64,000 nucleotides of DNA from Pseudoalteromonas sp. MMG007 (GCF_018100985.1 NZ_JAGJEI010000010.1:62001-126000), one strand, 5' to 3'; counted from the stretch's first letter, positions 8,554-18,495 are shown. The notes: a model not told the origin generated them from the sequence alone. Program-made: numbers and translations.

Positions 8554-11500
8554 ATGTTATTCAACGGCGATTTAACAACGACTTGTCCTATTAGACAAAG
8601 AATCCGTGACTTTTACCGCATCGATGAAAATGCGGTTATTGATCATATTTTACCGCTTGCTGAGGTTGGCGTAAAAGCACGAAGCCGTGCGTGGGAAAGG
8701 GCCCGTCAGATTGTTTTAAACATACGTAAAGACCAAGATGGTCAAAGCGGTGTTGATGCACTTTTAAACGAATTTTCACTTTCAAGTGAAGAAGGCGTTG
8801 TACTAATGTGTTTGGCCGAAGCATTGCTTCGCGTACCAGATAAAGCAACTCAAGATGTGCTTATTCGCGACAAGCTAGCTAAAGGCGATTGGAGCTCTCA
8901 CTTAGGAAGCAGCGATTCATTATTTGTAAACGCATCTTCTTGGGGATTATTAGTTACCGGTAAAATGGTTAACTACACAGACAAAACGAAAGAACAACAG
9001 TTTGGCATGCTTAAAAAGACCATTGGTCGCTTAGGCGAGCCTGTTATTCGTAAATCTGTAAACTTTGCTATGAAAATTATGGGTAAGCAATTCGTAATGG
9101 GCCGTACCATTGACGAAGCCATTGAACGTGCTGCCGAGACAGAGCAAAAAGGCTATGTATATTCTTACGATATGCTAGGCGAAGGTGCGCGCACTATGAA
9201 AGATGCTAAGCGTTACTTCGACAGCTACATGAACGCCATACATTCTATTGGTAAAGCAGCAAATGGCCGTGGTCCAATAAAAAGTCCAGGCATTTCAGTT
9301 AAACTATCTGCTATTCATCCTCGTTATGAGTTCACTCATAAAGAACGTGTAATGGCAGAAATTGTACCTAAACTTAAAGAACTTGCGCTGGCAGCTAAAA
9401 AGTACGATATCGGTTTTACAGTAGATGCTGAGGAAGCAGACCGTTTAGATATTTCTTTAGATGTTATTGAAGCCGTATTTAGCGATGAAGAATTAGGTAA
9501 CTGGCAAGGTTTTGGCTTAGCGGTTCAAGCTTATCAAAAGCGTGCTATTTTCGTCATTGAGTGGGTTACCGAACTTGCTACCCGTGTAGGGCGTAAGATG
9601 ATGGTTCGCCTAGTAAAAGGCGCTTATTGGGATACAGAAATCAAAACCACTCAACAAGATGGTTTGGACCACTACCCAGTATTTACGCGTAAAGCAACAA
9701 CCGATGTTTCTTACAAAGCGTGTGCGATTAGAATGCTTGAAGCACGCGATGTATTATACCCACAATTTGCTACTCACAATGCTTACACTGCGGCGACTAT
9801 TTTAGAAGTAGCTAAAGGCGATAACACAGGCTTTGAATTTCAGCGCCTGCACGGTATGGGTGAATCTCTATTTGACCAAATCGTAAATGAAGAAAAAATT
9901 CAGTGTCGCGTATATGCCCCCGTAGGTCAGCACGAAGACTTACTTGCGTATCTTGTTCGTCGTTTATTAGAAAATGGCGCTAACTCGTCATTTGTGAATG
10001 CGATAGTAGACACAACGAAACCGGTTGAATCTTTATTACCTGACCCTGTTGAGACGCTACAAGGCCTACGAAATAAGTACAATACGCAAATTAAAATGCC
10101 AATTGACTTATACGGCGAAGAGCGTGCTAACTCTAAAGGTATGGATTTAACGGATATAAACGTTATTACTCCATTCAAAGAAAATCTTGAAAGCTGGTTC
10201 AATGAACATCTAATTGAGCAAAGCCAAGTACCTGAAGGCTCACTTGCAGTTAAAAACCCTGCAAATCATCAAGAAATCATTGGCCACGTTAAGTTACAGT
10301 CTGGCGATGAAATGAAAGATATACTGGCAAATGCAGAAGCTGCATTTGAGTCATGGTCGCAAACATCAGTAAAAGAGCGTGCTAACCTATTACGCCGTGT
10401 TGCTGATATTTTAGAGCGTCATCACGATGAGCTAGTGGCTATTTGTATTAAAGAAGCGGGTAAAATTGCGCAAGACGGTATTGATGAAGTACGTGAAGCC
10501 GTTGATTTTTGTCGTTACTACGCAGCCCGCGCTGAAGAGCTTTCTCAAGATGAGCGTTTTGAAGCCCGTGGCGTTATTTTATGTATTAGCCCGTGGAACT
10601 TCCCTCTAGCGATTTTCTTAGGCCAAGTGGCTGCTGCGATTGTTACTGGTAACACTGTCATTGCAAAACCAGCTGAGCAAACAAGCTTAATTGCGCTTCG
10701 CGCTATAGAGCTAATGTTATCTGTTGGCTTGCCTGAGCATGTTGTGCAACCTGTTATCGCACGTGGTTCAGAAGTGGGTAAAACAATTGTTCCTGATGAG
10801 CGTATTCAAGCTGTTATGTTTACCGGCTCTACAGAAACAGGCACACTTATTTCTCAAACACTTGCTGCACGTAACGATATTCAAGTACCGTTAATTGCAG
10901 AAACAGGTGGCCAAAACTGTATGATTGTTGACTCAACAGCGCTCCCTGAGCAAGTTGTTGATGATGTAATTAGTTCGGGTTTCCAAAGTGCTGGACAACG
11001 TTGTTCTGCTCTTCGTGTGCTGTTTATTCAAGATGACGTAGCTGATGGCATTATTGAAATGCTTAAAGGCGCATTAGCTGAGTTACACATTGGCGATCCT
11101 TCATTACTTTCAACTGATGTTGGCCCAGTAATTGACGAAAAAGCGCTTAAAAACTTAAACGACCACGTTGAGTACTTAAAAGGTAATTCTATACTTCATT
11201 ACGAGTGTAAAATTTCGGATAACACGCAAAATGGTGCTTACTTCTTCGCGCCTCGTTTATACGAGATTGAAGATTTATCAGTACTTAAGCGTGAAGTATT
11301 TGGACCATGTGTTCATATTGTACGTTTTAAATCAAACGATATTGATAACGTAATTGACCAAATAAATAACACAGGTTACGGCTTAACAATGGGTGTACAT
11401 TCACGCATTGAAGAGCGCTGTGAGTACCTAGCCAAAATGTCACGCGCAGGTAATGTGTACGTAAACCGTAACATGATTGGCGCTATTGTTGGTGTGCAAC

Positions 11501-12357
11501 CATTTGGTGGCCGTGGTTTATCAGGTACGGGTCCTAAAGCAGGTGGTCCTAACTACCTTCAACGTTTAGTGAAAGAAAAAGCATCGCCAGATAACGTGCA
11601 AATGACTAACCTGACGCCAGACGAGCTTGATTTACACCATTACAGTGGTGCAAATGAGCAAGTTAAAAAGCTAATGGCTAATTCAATGCGCGATGAAAAA
11701 ATTTGGCGTGCAACACCATTAAATGACAGAGTTTCGGCTGTGCGTCAGCTGTTAGCTAAAGTCGCAACAGTAGAAATTATTGATGATTTAGCTGATGATT
11801 TAGCATTAACTCTATCAGAAGCGCGCGCTCAGCTGAATCGCCTTGAAAAACACATGCGTAAATTTACTACCCTTCCGGGGCCAACAGGTGAATCAAATAC
11901 CCTTCACCTAGAAGCACGTGGTTGTGTAGTATGCTACGCCGATAAGAGTACTTCATTTAACTTTTGGGCTCTTTCAATAATTACAGCTATTGCAGCCGGT
12001 AATACAGTAATTACTGTAGCGTCTGAACTGTTTTATGATGAAGCAGTTGCCTTTAAAGATAAGTTTATCTCTACAGGTGTTGCTGAAGGCGTATTCCAAG
12101 TAGCTAAACCTAACCAGTTACAAGCTATTTTGGCGCATCCTCATTTAGCAGGTGCCGTAGTTGCAGCTCGCTCGTCTCGTTTAGGCTACTTCAGCCAACA
12201 ACTTGCACAGCGTAAAGGTGCTATTTTGCCGGTAATCAGTTCTGAGTATTACGATACATTAATTAAACGCTTGATTACTGAAAAGACCATTAGTGTTGAT
12301 ACAACTGCTTCTGGTGGTAATACTTCACTTATGACGCTTGTTGAAGATGATGAATAA
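8554..12357 (+). CDS. putA: Bifunctional proline dehydrogenase / glutamate-semialdehyde dehydrogenase PutA
   Basis: PutA oxidises proline to glutamate in two steps, using FAD and then NAD+. The protein is 1267 aa. The N-terminal half holds the ProDH barrel, with VKGAYWDTEIK at about residue 355. The second half holds the aldehyde dehydrogenase, with AETGGQN near residue 783 and the catalytic cysteine in SAGQRCSAL near residue 814. A C-terminal domain of about 200 residues follows, as in type B PutA. There is no N-terminal ribbon-helix-helix, so it cannot repress its own gene. A TTG at 8548 is in frame, but CTGAGGG six bases before the ATG at 8554 favours the latter. Confidence 0.97.
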   Translation: MLFNGDLTTTCPIRQRIRDFYRIDENAVIDHILPLAEVGVKARSRAWERARQIVLNIRKDQDGQSGVDALLNEFSLSSEEGVVLMCLAEALLRVPDKATQDVLIRDKLAKGDWSSHLGSSDSLFVNASSWGLLVTGKMVNYTDKTKEQQFGMLKKTIGRLGEPVIRKSVNFAMKIMGKQFVMGRTIDEAIERAAETEQKGYVYSYDMLGEGARTMKDAKRYFDSYMNAIHSIGKAANGRGPIKSPGISVKLSAIHPRYEFTHKERVMAEIVPKLKELALAAKKYDIGFTVDAEEADRLDISLDVIEAVFSDEELGNWQGFGLAVQAYQKRAIFVIEWVTELATRVGRKMMVRLVKGAYWDTEIKTTQQDGLDHYPVFTRKATTDVSYKACAIRMLEARDVLYPQFATHNAYTAATILEVAKGDNTGFEFQRLHGMGESLFDQIVNEEKIQCRVYAPVGQHEDLLAYLVRRLLENGANSSFVNAIVDTTKPVESLLPDPVETLQGLRNKYNTQIKMPIDLYGEERANSKGMDLTDINVITPFKENLESWFNEHLIEQSQVPEGSLAVKNPANHQEIIGHVKLQSGDEMKDILANAEAAFESWSQTSVKERANLLRRVADILERHHDELVAICIKEAGKIAQDGIDEVREAVDFCRYYAARAEELSQDERFEARGVILCISPWNFPLAIFLGQVAAAIVTGNTVIAKPAEQTSLIALRAIELMLSVGLPEHVVQPVIARGSEVGKTIVPDERIQAVMFTGSTETGTLISQTLAARNDIQVPLIAETGGQNCMIVDSTALPEQVVDDVISSGFQSAGQRCSALRVLFIQDDVADGIIEMLKGALAELHIGDPSLLSTDVGPVIDEKALKNLNDHVEYLKGNSILHYECKISDNTQNGAYFFAPRLYEIEDLSVLKREVFGPCVHIVRFKSNDIDNVIDQINNTGYGLTMGVHSRIEERCEYLAKMSRAGNVYVNRNMIGAIVGVQPFGGRGLSGTGPKAGGPNYLQRLVKEKASPDNVQMTNLTPDELDLHHYSGANEQVKKLMANSMRDEKIWRATPLNDRVSAVRQLLAKVATVEIIDDLADDLALTLSEARAQLNRLEKHMRKFTTLPGPTGESNTLHLEARGCVVCYADKSTSFNFWALSIITAIAAGNTVITVASELFYDEAVAFKDKFISTGVAEGVFQVAKPNQLQAILAHPHLAGAVVAARSSRLGYFSQQLAQRKGAILPVISSEYYDTLIKRLITEKTISVDTTASGGNTSLMTLVEDDE

Positions 12358-12389
12358 TTAACACATACTTTTTCAGTAAGTAATAAAAT

Positions 12390-12417
12390 AAAGGCACTGT
12401 AAAGTGCCTTTTTTATT
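12390..12417 (+). terminator. Terminator after putA
   Basis: GGCACT-GTAA-AGTGCC is followed by a T6 run, 33 bases after the putA stop. Confidence 0.88.
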
Positions 12418-12475
12418 AGTCAGTGACGTATATATTTGCTAATTTATTTAAAGGTTAACAACAGAAGTCTTAAAA

Positions 12476-13669
12476 TTGAAAATTATCCCCATTTCAAAGC
12501 TGCTCCCAGGTATGTTTGTACAAAGCGTTACTAAGCAAACTGGACGGATAAAAATCAAAAACCAAGGCTGGGTTAAAACTCAGGTCGGTATTGATAAACT
12601 TAAAAAAGCCGGTATTTTAGAAGTCGAAATAGATCCGGATAAGACCCTTGTTGAATCAGTACCTGAAAAGGAATCATCAGCTCCCCCTTCTGTAGCAAAA
12701 AAACGTAATCCTTGGCAAAAAACCCACAGCAGTGAACAAGAGATGGGAAAAGCCAAAAAGCTTTACGATGAAGCTAAAACTTTACAGTTAAAAGCATTTA
12801 AAGAGATAAAAGCGGGTCGCGATATAGATATAGCGCCATTTAGGGAGCTCGCTAGTGGCTTTATGGATTCTGTTTTCAGAAACCAAGACTCTCTTGCATG
12901 CTTAACACAGATGCGCCAAAAAGATGCCTACCTACTCGAACATTCAATAAACGTGTCTATTTTAATGGGTATTTTTGCGAAACACTTAGGTATAGACAAA
13001 GATATTATCGTTGAACTAACCACTGGTGCACTATTGCACGATATTGGAAAGATAAAAACTCCTGATGAAGTGCTCAATAAGCCTGGACGTTTAACAGAAG
13101 CTGAATTTGAAGTGATGAAGTTGCATGCGCTCCATTCTAAGCAAATACTAGAAGAGGCTGGGCTAACAGGTATTGCTGTAGATATAGCAGGTATGCATCA
13201 CGAGCGATTAGATGGCAAAGGTTACCCGTTTGGCAAGAAAGGCGACGAAATCAGCTTATACGTTCGCATGGCTTCTATTGTTGACGTATATGATGCACTA
13301 ACCGCAGAGCGAGTCTACAAATCGGGGATGGAGCCAATTAAAGCTTTTAAAATACTTAAAGACGGATGCCCTGATAGCTTTGATGCTGAGCTATTAACTA
13401 AGTTTATCCAATGTATTGGCGTTCACCCGGTAGGCACACTTGTTCGGTTATCGAGCCAAAAAGTGGGCTTAGTAACCGAAAGTAATCCCGAAACACCGTT
13501 AAAACCGATTGTTAAAACATTTTATAGTGCTAAACACGGCCGTTACACCGAAGTACAAGATATAGATTTATCGAATAAAAAAACGTCTGACACCTTGGAG
13601 TCGGCCATAAAACCAAAAGAATATAATATTGATTTAGAACGTTTTTATAAAAATTCTATTTTACCTTAA
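12476..13669 (+). CDS. HD-GYP domain protein with N-terminal DUF3391
   Basis: This is a predicted cyclic di-GMP phosphodiesterase of 397 aa. Residues 1 to about 120 form a DUF3391-like domain (ISKLLPGMFVQSV near the start). The HD-GYP domain follows, with the conserved metal-binding and signature residues: LLEHSINVS (about 153), LLHDIGKIKTPDEVLNKPG (about 185) and HHERLDGKGYP (about 241). All expected HD-GYP catalytic residues appear to be kept. There is no membrane segment, so it is cytoplasmic. It starts with TTG, since no in-frame ATG fits the conserved N-terminus. It is monocistronic between two terminators. Confidence 0.93.
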   Translation: MKIIPISKLLPGMFVQSVTKQTGRIKIKNQGWVKTQVGIDKLKKAGILEVEIDPDKTLVESVPEKESSAPPSVAKKRNPWQKTHSSEQEMGKAKKLYDEAKTLQLKAFKEIKAGRDIDIAPFRELASGFMDSVFRNQDSLACLTQMRQKDAYLLEHSINVSILMGIFAKHLGIDKDIIVELTTGALLHDIGKIKTPDEVLNKPGRLTEAEFEVMKLHALHSKQILEEAGLTGIAVDIAGMHHERLDGKGYPFGKKGDEISLYVRMASIVDVYDALTAERVYKSGMEPIKAFKILKDGCPDSFDAELLTKFIQCIGVHPVGTLVRLSSQKVGLVTESNPETPLKPIVKTFYSAKHGRYTEVQDIDLSNKKTSDTLESAIKPKEYNIDLERFYKNSILP

Positions 13670-13696
13670 AGGTCTTAATTTTTACTAATCAAATAT

Positions 13697-13720
13697 AAAG
13701 CCGCATTATGCGGCTTTATA
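13697..13720. terminator. Bidirectional terminator between HD-GYP gene and gspB
   Basis: AAAGCCGCA-TTA-TGCGGCTTT is a perfect 9-bp stem between convergent genes. Confidence 0.85.
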
Positions 13721-13735
13721 TTTACAAACCTCACA

Positions 13736-14800
13736 TTATTGAGGCCAATCTTGAAGTGCTTTTAAACTAAATTCATACCCGTCAAAATCAAGGACACTTT
13801 GCTCAGGCGTGATCTCTATAACTGTTAGAGCACCAATACTTTCACCTTCATAAAGCTCTCGTCCATTTAATTTTATCCAGCGCTTATCTGCGCTTGATGA
13901 ATAAATGTGTGCTTGATATTTTATACTTGGCAGCATCGCTTGCAGACCATCAGGTAACAGCTCTATAGGGTCAACGCGAGAAGATGTACGTGAGCCCTGA
14001 GTTACTTCGTAGTCTTGCTCCTGTTCAGAATCTTTTATTGCTTGTGCAAACGCGTCTTTTAATTTAGTAGGCACTGCATCTAACTCAGGATCGCTTTGAG
14101 CCGTTGATGTATTTTGCCCTACATTACTATTAACAGGTTTACCCAGCACTTTGTATTTGCTCATATCGAGCCCTGCAGAGCTTGTATTGGGCGCTTGGGC
14201 CTGCATAAACGATGAGCTTTGCCCTTGTGCATTATACGCATTGGGGTTGTAGTTCTGCACAGGCTGATTAAACGTATTTTGACTATATCCATTTGCATTT
14301 AAAGGCATTTGAACATTATAACCTTGCTGAGTTTGTACTGGGCTGTCAATCATTGGAATATACTGCCCTTGTGGGGTCAGCAACATTTTTTGCACACCAG
14401 TTTGTGTTTGTACATATACAAGCTGACCTTCAATAGACGCCTTATTAGTGCCGTCTGAAGTTTTAGTAGACTCCGAAGGTGCCGATTTATTTACTGAGTT
14501 CAAAGATGCGGTTTGCTCTTCTTCGCTTACTTTTACAGGCGCTTTAATATCCGCTTTCGTTTTCATAGCTTCGCTAAGTACCGGCTTTTCAAGCAAAGTG
14601 CTACTTTGTAGCCACTTACCAGTGGCAAACCCACCAGCGACAGCTATAAAAGCAACAATACTACTACCTAGTACCCAAGCTATTTTACGATAGCGCTTGA
14701 GTGCTTTTTGTTGTTTTAATTGCTCTGATTGCATGTCGTACTGCTCAGCGCTCATATCTGCTTGCTGTGATTGCTTTAATGCATCTAATAAATAAGACAT
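13736..14800 (-). CDS. gspB: Type II secretion assembly protein GspB
   Basis: GspB (ExeB) works with GspA to insert the secretin GspD into the outer membrane through the peptidoglycan. The 354-aa protein has the standard order: a short cytoplasmic N-terminus starting MSYLLDALKQSQQ, one membrane segment (about residues 43-63), a long low-complexity Gln/Asn/Ser-rich periplasmic linker, and a C-terminal GspB domain of about 80 residues (ELLPDGLQAMLPSIKYQAHI, then KRWIKLNGRELYEGE). It starts 11 bases after the gspA stop, so the two form an operon. The rest of the gsp cluster is not in the window. Confidence 0.93.
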   Translation of the reverse strand: MSYLLDALKQSQQADMSAEQYDMQSEQLKQQKALKRYRKIAWVLGSSIVAFIAVAGGFATGKWLQSSTLLEKPVLSEAMKTKADIKAPVKVSEEEQTASLNSVNKSAPSESTKTSDGTNKASIEGQLVYVQTQTGVQKMLLTPQGQYIPMIDSPVQTQQGYNVQMPLNANGYSQNTFNQPVQNYNPNAYNAQGQSSSFMQAQAPNTSSAGLDMSKYKVLGKPVNSNVGQNTSTAQSDPELDAVPTKLKDAFAQAIKDSEQEQDYEVTQGSRTSSRVDPIELLPDGLQAMLPSIKYQAHIYSSSADKRWIKLNGRELYEGESIGALTVIEITPEQSVLDFDGYEFSLKALQDWPQ

Positions 14801-14811
14801 TAATCACCTAA

Positions 14812-15729
14812 CTATATAATAAATGAAAGGCCAACACCTGCTGCAAACAATGCAACAAAGGCAAAGCCGTAAGAGGTGTATCCACTTGGTTTTGAAGCGT
14901 TATCATCAGTTGCTATAAAATCCATAGGTAATGATTCTTGCGCTGATTTTTTTATTATATCGCTATCAACTATTAGCTTTTGCTTTGCAAAAGCTCCTAC
15001 TAATGCCCGCTCACATACTAAGTTCATCAAGCGAGGCACTCCGCCAGTTAACTGATGGACTGTTTGCATGGCATCCATTGAAAATATTCCTTTATCACAG
15101 CCTGCAATATGTAAACGGTGCTTAATATAGGCCACAGTTTGCCCTGGCGTTAACGGTAATAAGTGATATCGAGCAGTAATACGCTGAGCTAGTTGCCTTA
15201 ATTCATTTCGTTTTAATAGCTCTTGCAACTCAGGTTGGCCTACGAGCACTATTTGCAGTAACTTTTTATGATCAGTTTCGATGTTAGTTAATAACCGCAG
15301 CTGCTCTAGTACATCAGGTGCTAATAATTGGGCTTCATCAATAATAAGTATGGTGTGGCCACCCGATTTATTATTCATTTCTAAATGGCGTTTAATAATA
15401 TCGGTTAGGCTTTTTAGTGTGGCATTTTGCGAGTCGTAACTAATTTTTAGCTCATCACAAATACTCGCTAAAAGTTCAAGCTCTGATAACGCAGGGTTAT
15501 GGATCATTGCTACCTGCGTATTTTCTGGCAGCTGCTCTAACATACTGCGCGTAATTGTAGTTTTACCTGTGCCTACTTCGCCCGTTAATAATACAAAGCC
15601 GCCATCTTCACCCAATCCATAGGTTAGGTGTGCTAATGCTTCTTTGTGGCGTTCACTTAAAAATAAGTAATGAGGGTTAGGCGAGATCGAAAAAGGTTTT
15701 TCGCTAAGGCCAAAATAGCTTAAATACAC
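14812..15729 (-). CDS. gspA: Type II secretion AAA ATPase GspA (short form)
   Basis: GspA (ExeA) is an inner-membrane ATPase that with GspB helps multimerise the secretin. The 305-aa sequence starts MYLSYFGLSEKPFSISPNP, as in the ExeA family, with Walker A GEVGTGKTT at about residues 50-58, Walker B ILIIDEAQ at about 130, and a C-terminal hydrophobic segment (about residues 285-304). The periplasmic peptidoglycan-binding part found in ExeA of Aeromonas, which makes that protein more than 500 aa, is absent here. The next gene begins normally, so this appears to be a genuine short form rather than a frameshift. Confidence 0.9.
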   Translation of the reverse strand: MYLSYFGLSEKPFSISPNPHYLFLSERHKEALAHLTYGLGEDGGFVLLTGEVGTGKTTITRSMLEQLPENTQVAMIHNPALSELELLASICDELKISYDSQNATLKSLTDIIKRHLEMNNKSGGHTILIIDEAQLLAPDVLEQLRLLTNIETDHKKLLQIVLVGQPELQELLKRNELRQLAQRITARYHLLPLTPGQTVAYIKHRLHIAGCDKGIFSMDAMQTVHQLTGGVPRLMNLVCERALVGAFAKQKLIVDSDIIKKSAQESLPMDFIATDDNASKPSGYTSYGFAFVALFAAGVGLSFII

Positions 15730-15837
15730 CGTGATGTTCCTTCGTAATTAAATCACGGCCTATAATGGCAAAAAAACACGCTAAGTAACAATCTTATAAG
15801 CACTTTATTGGTGAAATAACGTAAATTTATGTAAAAC

Positions 15838-15870
15838 AAAAAAGCACAGCGTTAAAGCTGTGCTTTTTAT
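15838..15870 (-). terminator. Terminator downstream of the DUF1566 pair
   Basis: AGCACAGC-GTTAAA-GCTGTGCT is an 8-bp stem with A and T tracts on both sides. On the minus strand the T run follows, ending the unit that begins near 18.1 kb and insulating gspA. Confidence 0.85.
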
Positions 15871-15913
15871 TACAGTAGCAGCAAATACTGCATCATTTAA
15901 ATTGTGCTTTATA

Positions 15914-16435
15914 TTATTTTTCGTAACGAACTAAGCGTAAATACACATTGCTTGTTTTAGCATGTAAACTATTTAACCCGCTATCAAACTGATATACCCA
16001 CGCTGAGCTCATTGTGCTTACACCTGATGTATTAGACCAATAGTTTTGTAACTCAGTGCCTAAAAAGACTTCTTCATTAATACTGGGCTCTGTACAGCTG
16101 TGTTCTAAAATACTGGCCAACTCTTTAATATTAGGCACTTGCCAATCATCGTAATCAGCAGTTGTATCATTTTTTGCACCACGAAGTGCCTCTTGCCAAG
16201 TAATTGAAGGTGTCGACCCTTCGCAAAGTTCATTCTCTGCGTTATAAGTTTGCGAGTAACTACATCGTTGCCACATTAAGCCTGTTTCACTGTCAGAAAC
16301 TGTACCGTCTGTATTTATAGTGAACCTATCTGTTGCGGTGGTTGTGTCTGCACCTGCGTAGCATGTTTGCTCAGCTACAACATTAAAGCTAAGCGCGGTA
16401 GCAGCGAGTACATAGAGTAATTTTAATTTCATCAT
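15914..16435 (-). CDS. Secreted DUF1566 (Lcl C-terminal-like) protein
   Basis: This 173-aa protein has a signal peptide (about residues 1-21, ending NVVAEQ) and one DUF1566 domain. That family is recognised by GLMWQRCSYSQ near the start, the middle block DDWQVPNIKELASI and the C-terminal YLRLVRYEK. Cysteines in the domain probably form disulfides in the periplasm or outside the cell. The function of DUF1566 is unknown, though it is often found in surface proteins with repeat domains. It lies six bases downstream of a larger lipoprotein with the same domain. Confidence 0.8.
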   Translation of the reverse strand: MMKLKLLYVLAATALSFNVVAEQTCYAGADTTTATDRFTINTDGTVSDSETGLMWQRCSYSQTYNAENELCEGSTPSITWQEALRGAKNDTTADYDDWQVPNIKELASILEHSCTEPSINEEVFLGTELQNYWSNTSGVSTMSSAWVYQFDSGLNSLHAKTSNVYLRLVRYEK

Positions 16436-16441
16436 TTTCTC

Positions 16442-18094
16442 CTAACGACTTCTAACTAAGCGTACATAAGCGGTGTTTTCTTTAGGGTAAGCAAGGTCAT
16501 TCCCGCTACTCATATCTATAATATAAGCTTGCGATAGACTTGTCCCATCAGCAGCTGTTTGCGATGTCCAATAAGGTAAATCTACATCTTCTATCTCTCC
16601 CGCTTGAGGAATGTAAGGAAATAACGATTCGTCTATCAGTACCCTTTGTCCTTGCTTGCCATAGTCAATTAAACCTAAAAGCTCAGTGTACGTTGGTAAG
16701 CGCCAATTAGTACCACCACAAAAATCTAACGCATTCACTTCGTTTATATAACTTTGAACACCACAACTTGTATCGTTAGGACACGTGCTATTGGCCGTAC
16801 TTGTATCTGTAAAAGTAGTTTCTCCTATATCCCAAAAGTAATGATTTTGCCCATCTCGCAATGAGGTGTCTGGCACAACACCTGAAGGCGCACTTTTTAC
16901 TTCCCACACTAGACCGGTCACATTATCGCGAACACAGGAAAAGTCACTGCTGTCATCAGCGACTTCATCGGCAAACTTATTCAGCTTAGTATAATCAAAT
17001 GCCAAATTACCTTTTCCAACTTTATCCAGCCTATTAGCGTAACTATCGCGACCGAGCTCAGCATCTTGCTCTGGGAAGTCGTCACTGGCGCAGTTTATTC
17101 GTTGGGTATTGTTATAACACTCACCTACGCCGCTATCGTTTATAAGTCCTAGCGCTTTAGGTGTTACATCAACAAATAAAGAGTCAGTATCGGTACGCCC
17201 TTTTGAATCTGTTACTGTCACTTCAAAGCTTAATGTCGTATCTGTATCTACATCAGATGCAGTAAATGTGGTTGTGCATTGGCTGGTGCTACTAAGCGTT
17301 TCGGCATTACCGGTAAGTTGTTGCCAGCTACACGCATACGTATCTGTCACTGTTTCACTGCTAGTTGCATCTAAGGTAACTAACTCAAACTCTTCCACAG
17401 TTTGATCATCCCCAGCATTGGCATCCACCAGCTCATTTGTTTTGTTGAGTGTCATATCGTATTGCGTACTTGCTTGCCCACCTTCATCGTCGGTAATTGT
17501 TAATTTCCAAGATAAATTTGTATTACTTTCAAGTAACGGATGAGAAAAGCTGAGCGTTGATTCATCAAAACTTGTTATATCAAGATCTGGACCTGTTAAC
17601 TGTTCCCATAAATAAGTATCTATTTGGCCATTGTCATCAGGATCGGTGGATTCAAGCGCACTAAGAGTGATTGTATCTTTGTAAACGGAGGGAAGTGTTT
17701 CAGGCAAGGTTTGTGTAACTACCACAAGAGGTAACTGATTATTAGAACTAACAGAAATTGTAATCTCGTCACTAACAGCACTACTTCCTGTGCTTTGATA
17801 GCTAACTCTTAAAATAATATCGCTGTCACCTTTAACATCGGGTGCAGTAAGAGTTTGCTCGGCGCCATCTAGCGGGAACCCATCTAAGCTTGGACCGCTT
17901 ACTTGTTGCCACGTAAATGTACCGTCTGCAGGAGAGCCCTGAGCTGTAACAGTAAATTCAGTTTTTTCGATAATTTGTAAATCAGAACCGGCATTTACAG
18001 ATGACTCTATACCGGTATCATCGCTACCACCACCGCCTCCACACGCACTCAATAAACTGCAAGAAATGAGAGGGATTAAAGCAAACGCTTTCAT
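16442..18094 (-). CDS. Surface lipoprotein with PKD-like repeats and DUF1566 domain
   Basis: This is a predicted lipoprotein of 550 aa. The signal peptide ends in a lipobox LLSAC, followed by a flexible GGGGGSDD stretch that suits export to the outer membrane. Residues of about 25-310 hold three similar beta-sandwich modules, each with a TWQQVSGP- or LWEQLTGP-like core and a DxxLSFxVTVTD strand, as in PKD/REJ-like domains. The C-terminal part (about 340-550) is a DUF1566 domain with LVWEVK, TNWRLPTYTELLGLIDYG and YVRLVRSR. The ATG at 18094 after AAGGTG is chosen over the frame start at 18115. The ligand is unknown; adhesion is an inference. Confidence 0.82.
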   Translation of the reverse strand: MKAFALIPLISCSLLSACGGGGGSDDTGIESSVNAGSDLQIIEKTEFTVTAQGSPADGTFTWQQVSGPSLDGFPLDGAEQTLTAPDVKGDSDIILRVSYQSTGSSAVSDEITISVSSNNQLPLVVVTQTLPETLPSVYKDTITLSALESTDPDDNGQIDTYLWEQLTGPDLDITSFDESTLSFSHPLLESNTNLSWKLTITDDEGGQASTQYDMTLNKTNELVDANAGDDQTVEEFELVTLDATSSETVTDTYACSWQQLTGNAETLSSTSQCTTTFTASDVDTDTTLSFEVTVTDSKGRTDTDSLFVDVTPKALGLINDSGVGECYNNTQRINCASDDFPEQDAELGRDSYANRLDKVGKGNLAFDYTKLNKFADEVADDSSDFSCVRDNVTGLVWEVKSAPSGVVPDTSLRDGQNHYFWDIGETTFTDTSTANSTCPNDTSCGVQSYINEVNALDFCGGTNWRLPTYTELLGLIDYGKQGQRVLIDESLFPYIPQAGEIEDVDLPYWTSQTAADGTSLSQAYIIDMSSGNDLAYPKENTAYVRLVRSR

Positions 18095-18162
18095 ACAAAG
18101 CACCTTTTGTGTCAAATAATTACTATAGTGTAATCGTAAGCAATAAAGATGCCATTAAATAG

Positions 18163-18495
18163 CTACATATAAGTATCCTGATGGATACGCACAAATAGCT
18201 TAGTGCCTATTTTACTGTAATCTACTTTATATTCTCGCCCATCTAAAGCCTGAATAAAAAGCAGCTGTTTTTCTTCACCAAAGACATCGGGGCTTCCTAC
18301 ATAAACCATTTCGAGATAGCGGTCTTTTGCATCACGACGATTTTTAGGAAGCTCCTCTTTAAACGGCTCTAGGCCACTTTGAGTAACTTTGATTTTAGGG
18401 TGTATCTCAGAGTTAACTACGACTAAATCAAGTTTTTTGTCTTTATGTATAATGGTATTTCGACCACTTTTTAAAAAGGCTCTGTCTTGGCTCAT
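18163..18495 (-). CDS. Hypothetical protein, 110 aa
   Basis: The family is not recognised. The protein is soluble, charged and rich in Lys and Asp, with alternating beta-like segments (LDLVVVNSEI, YLEMVYVG, KQLLFIQALDG, KLFVRIHQD). No signal peptide or membrane segment is seen. It is preceded by AAGA-rich sequence and lies about 20 bases downstream of the membrane protein gene at 18517-19221, so the two are probably co-transcribed. Confidence 0.6.
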   Translation of the reverse strand: MSQDRAFLKSGRNTIIHKDKKLDLVVVNSEIHPKIKVTQSGLEPFKEELPKNRRDAKDRYLEMVYVGSPDVFGEEKQLLFIQALDGREYKVDYSKIGTKLFVRIHQDTYM

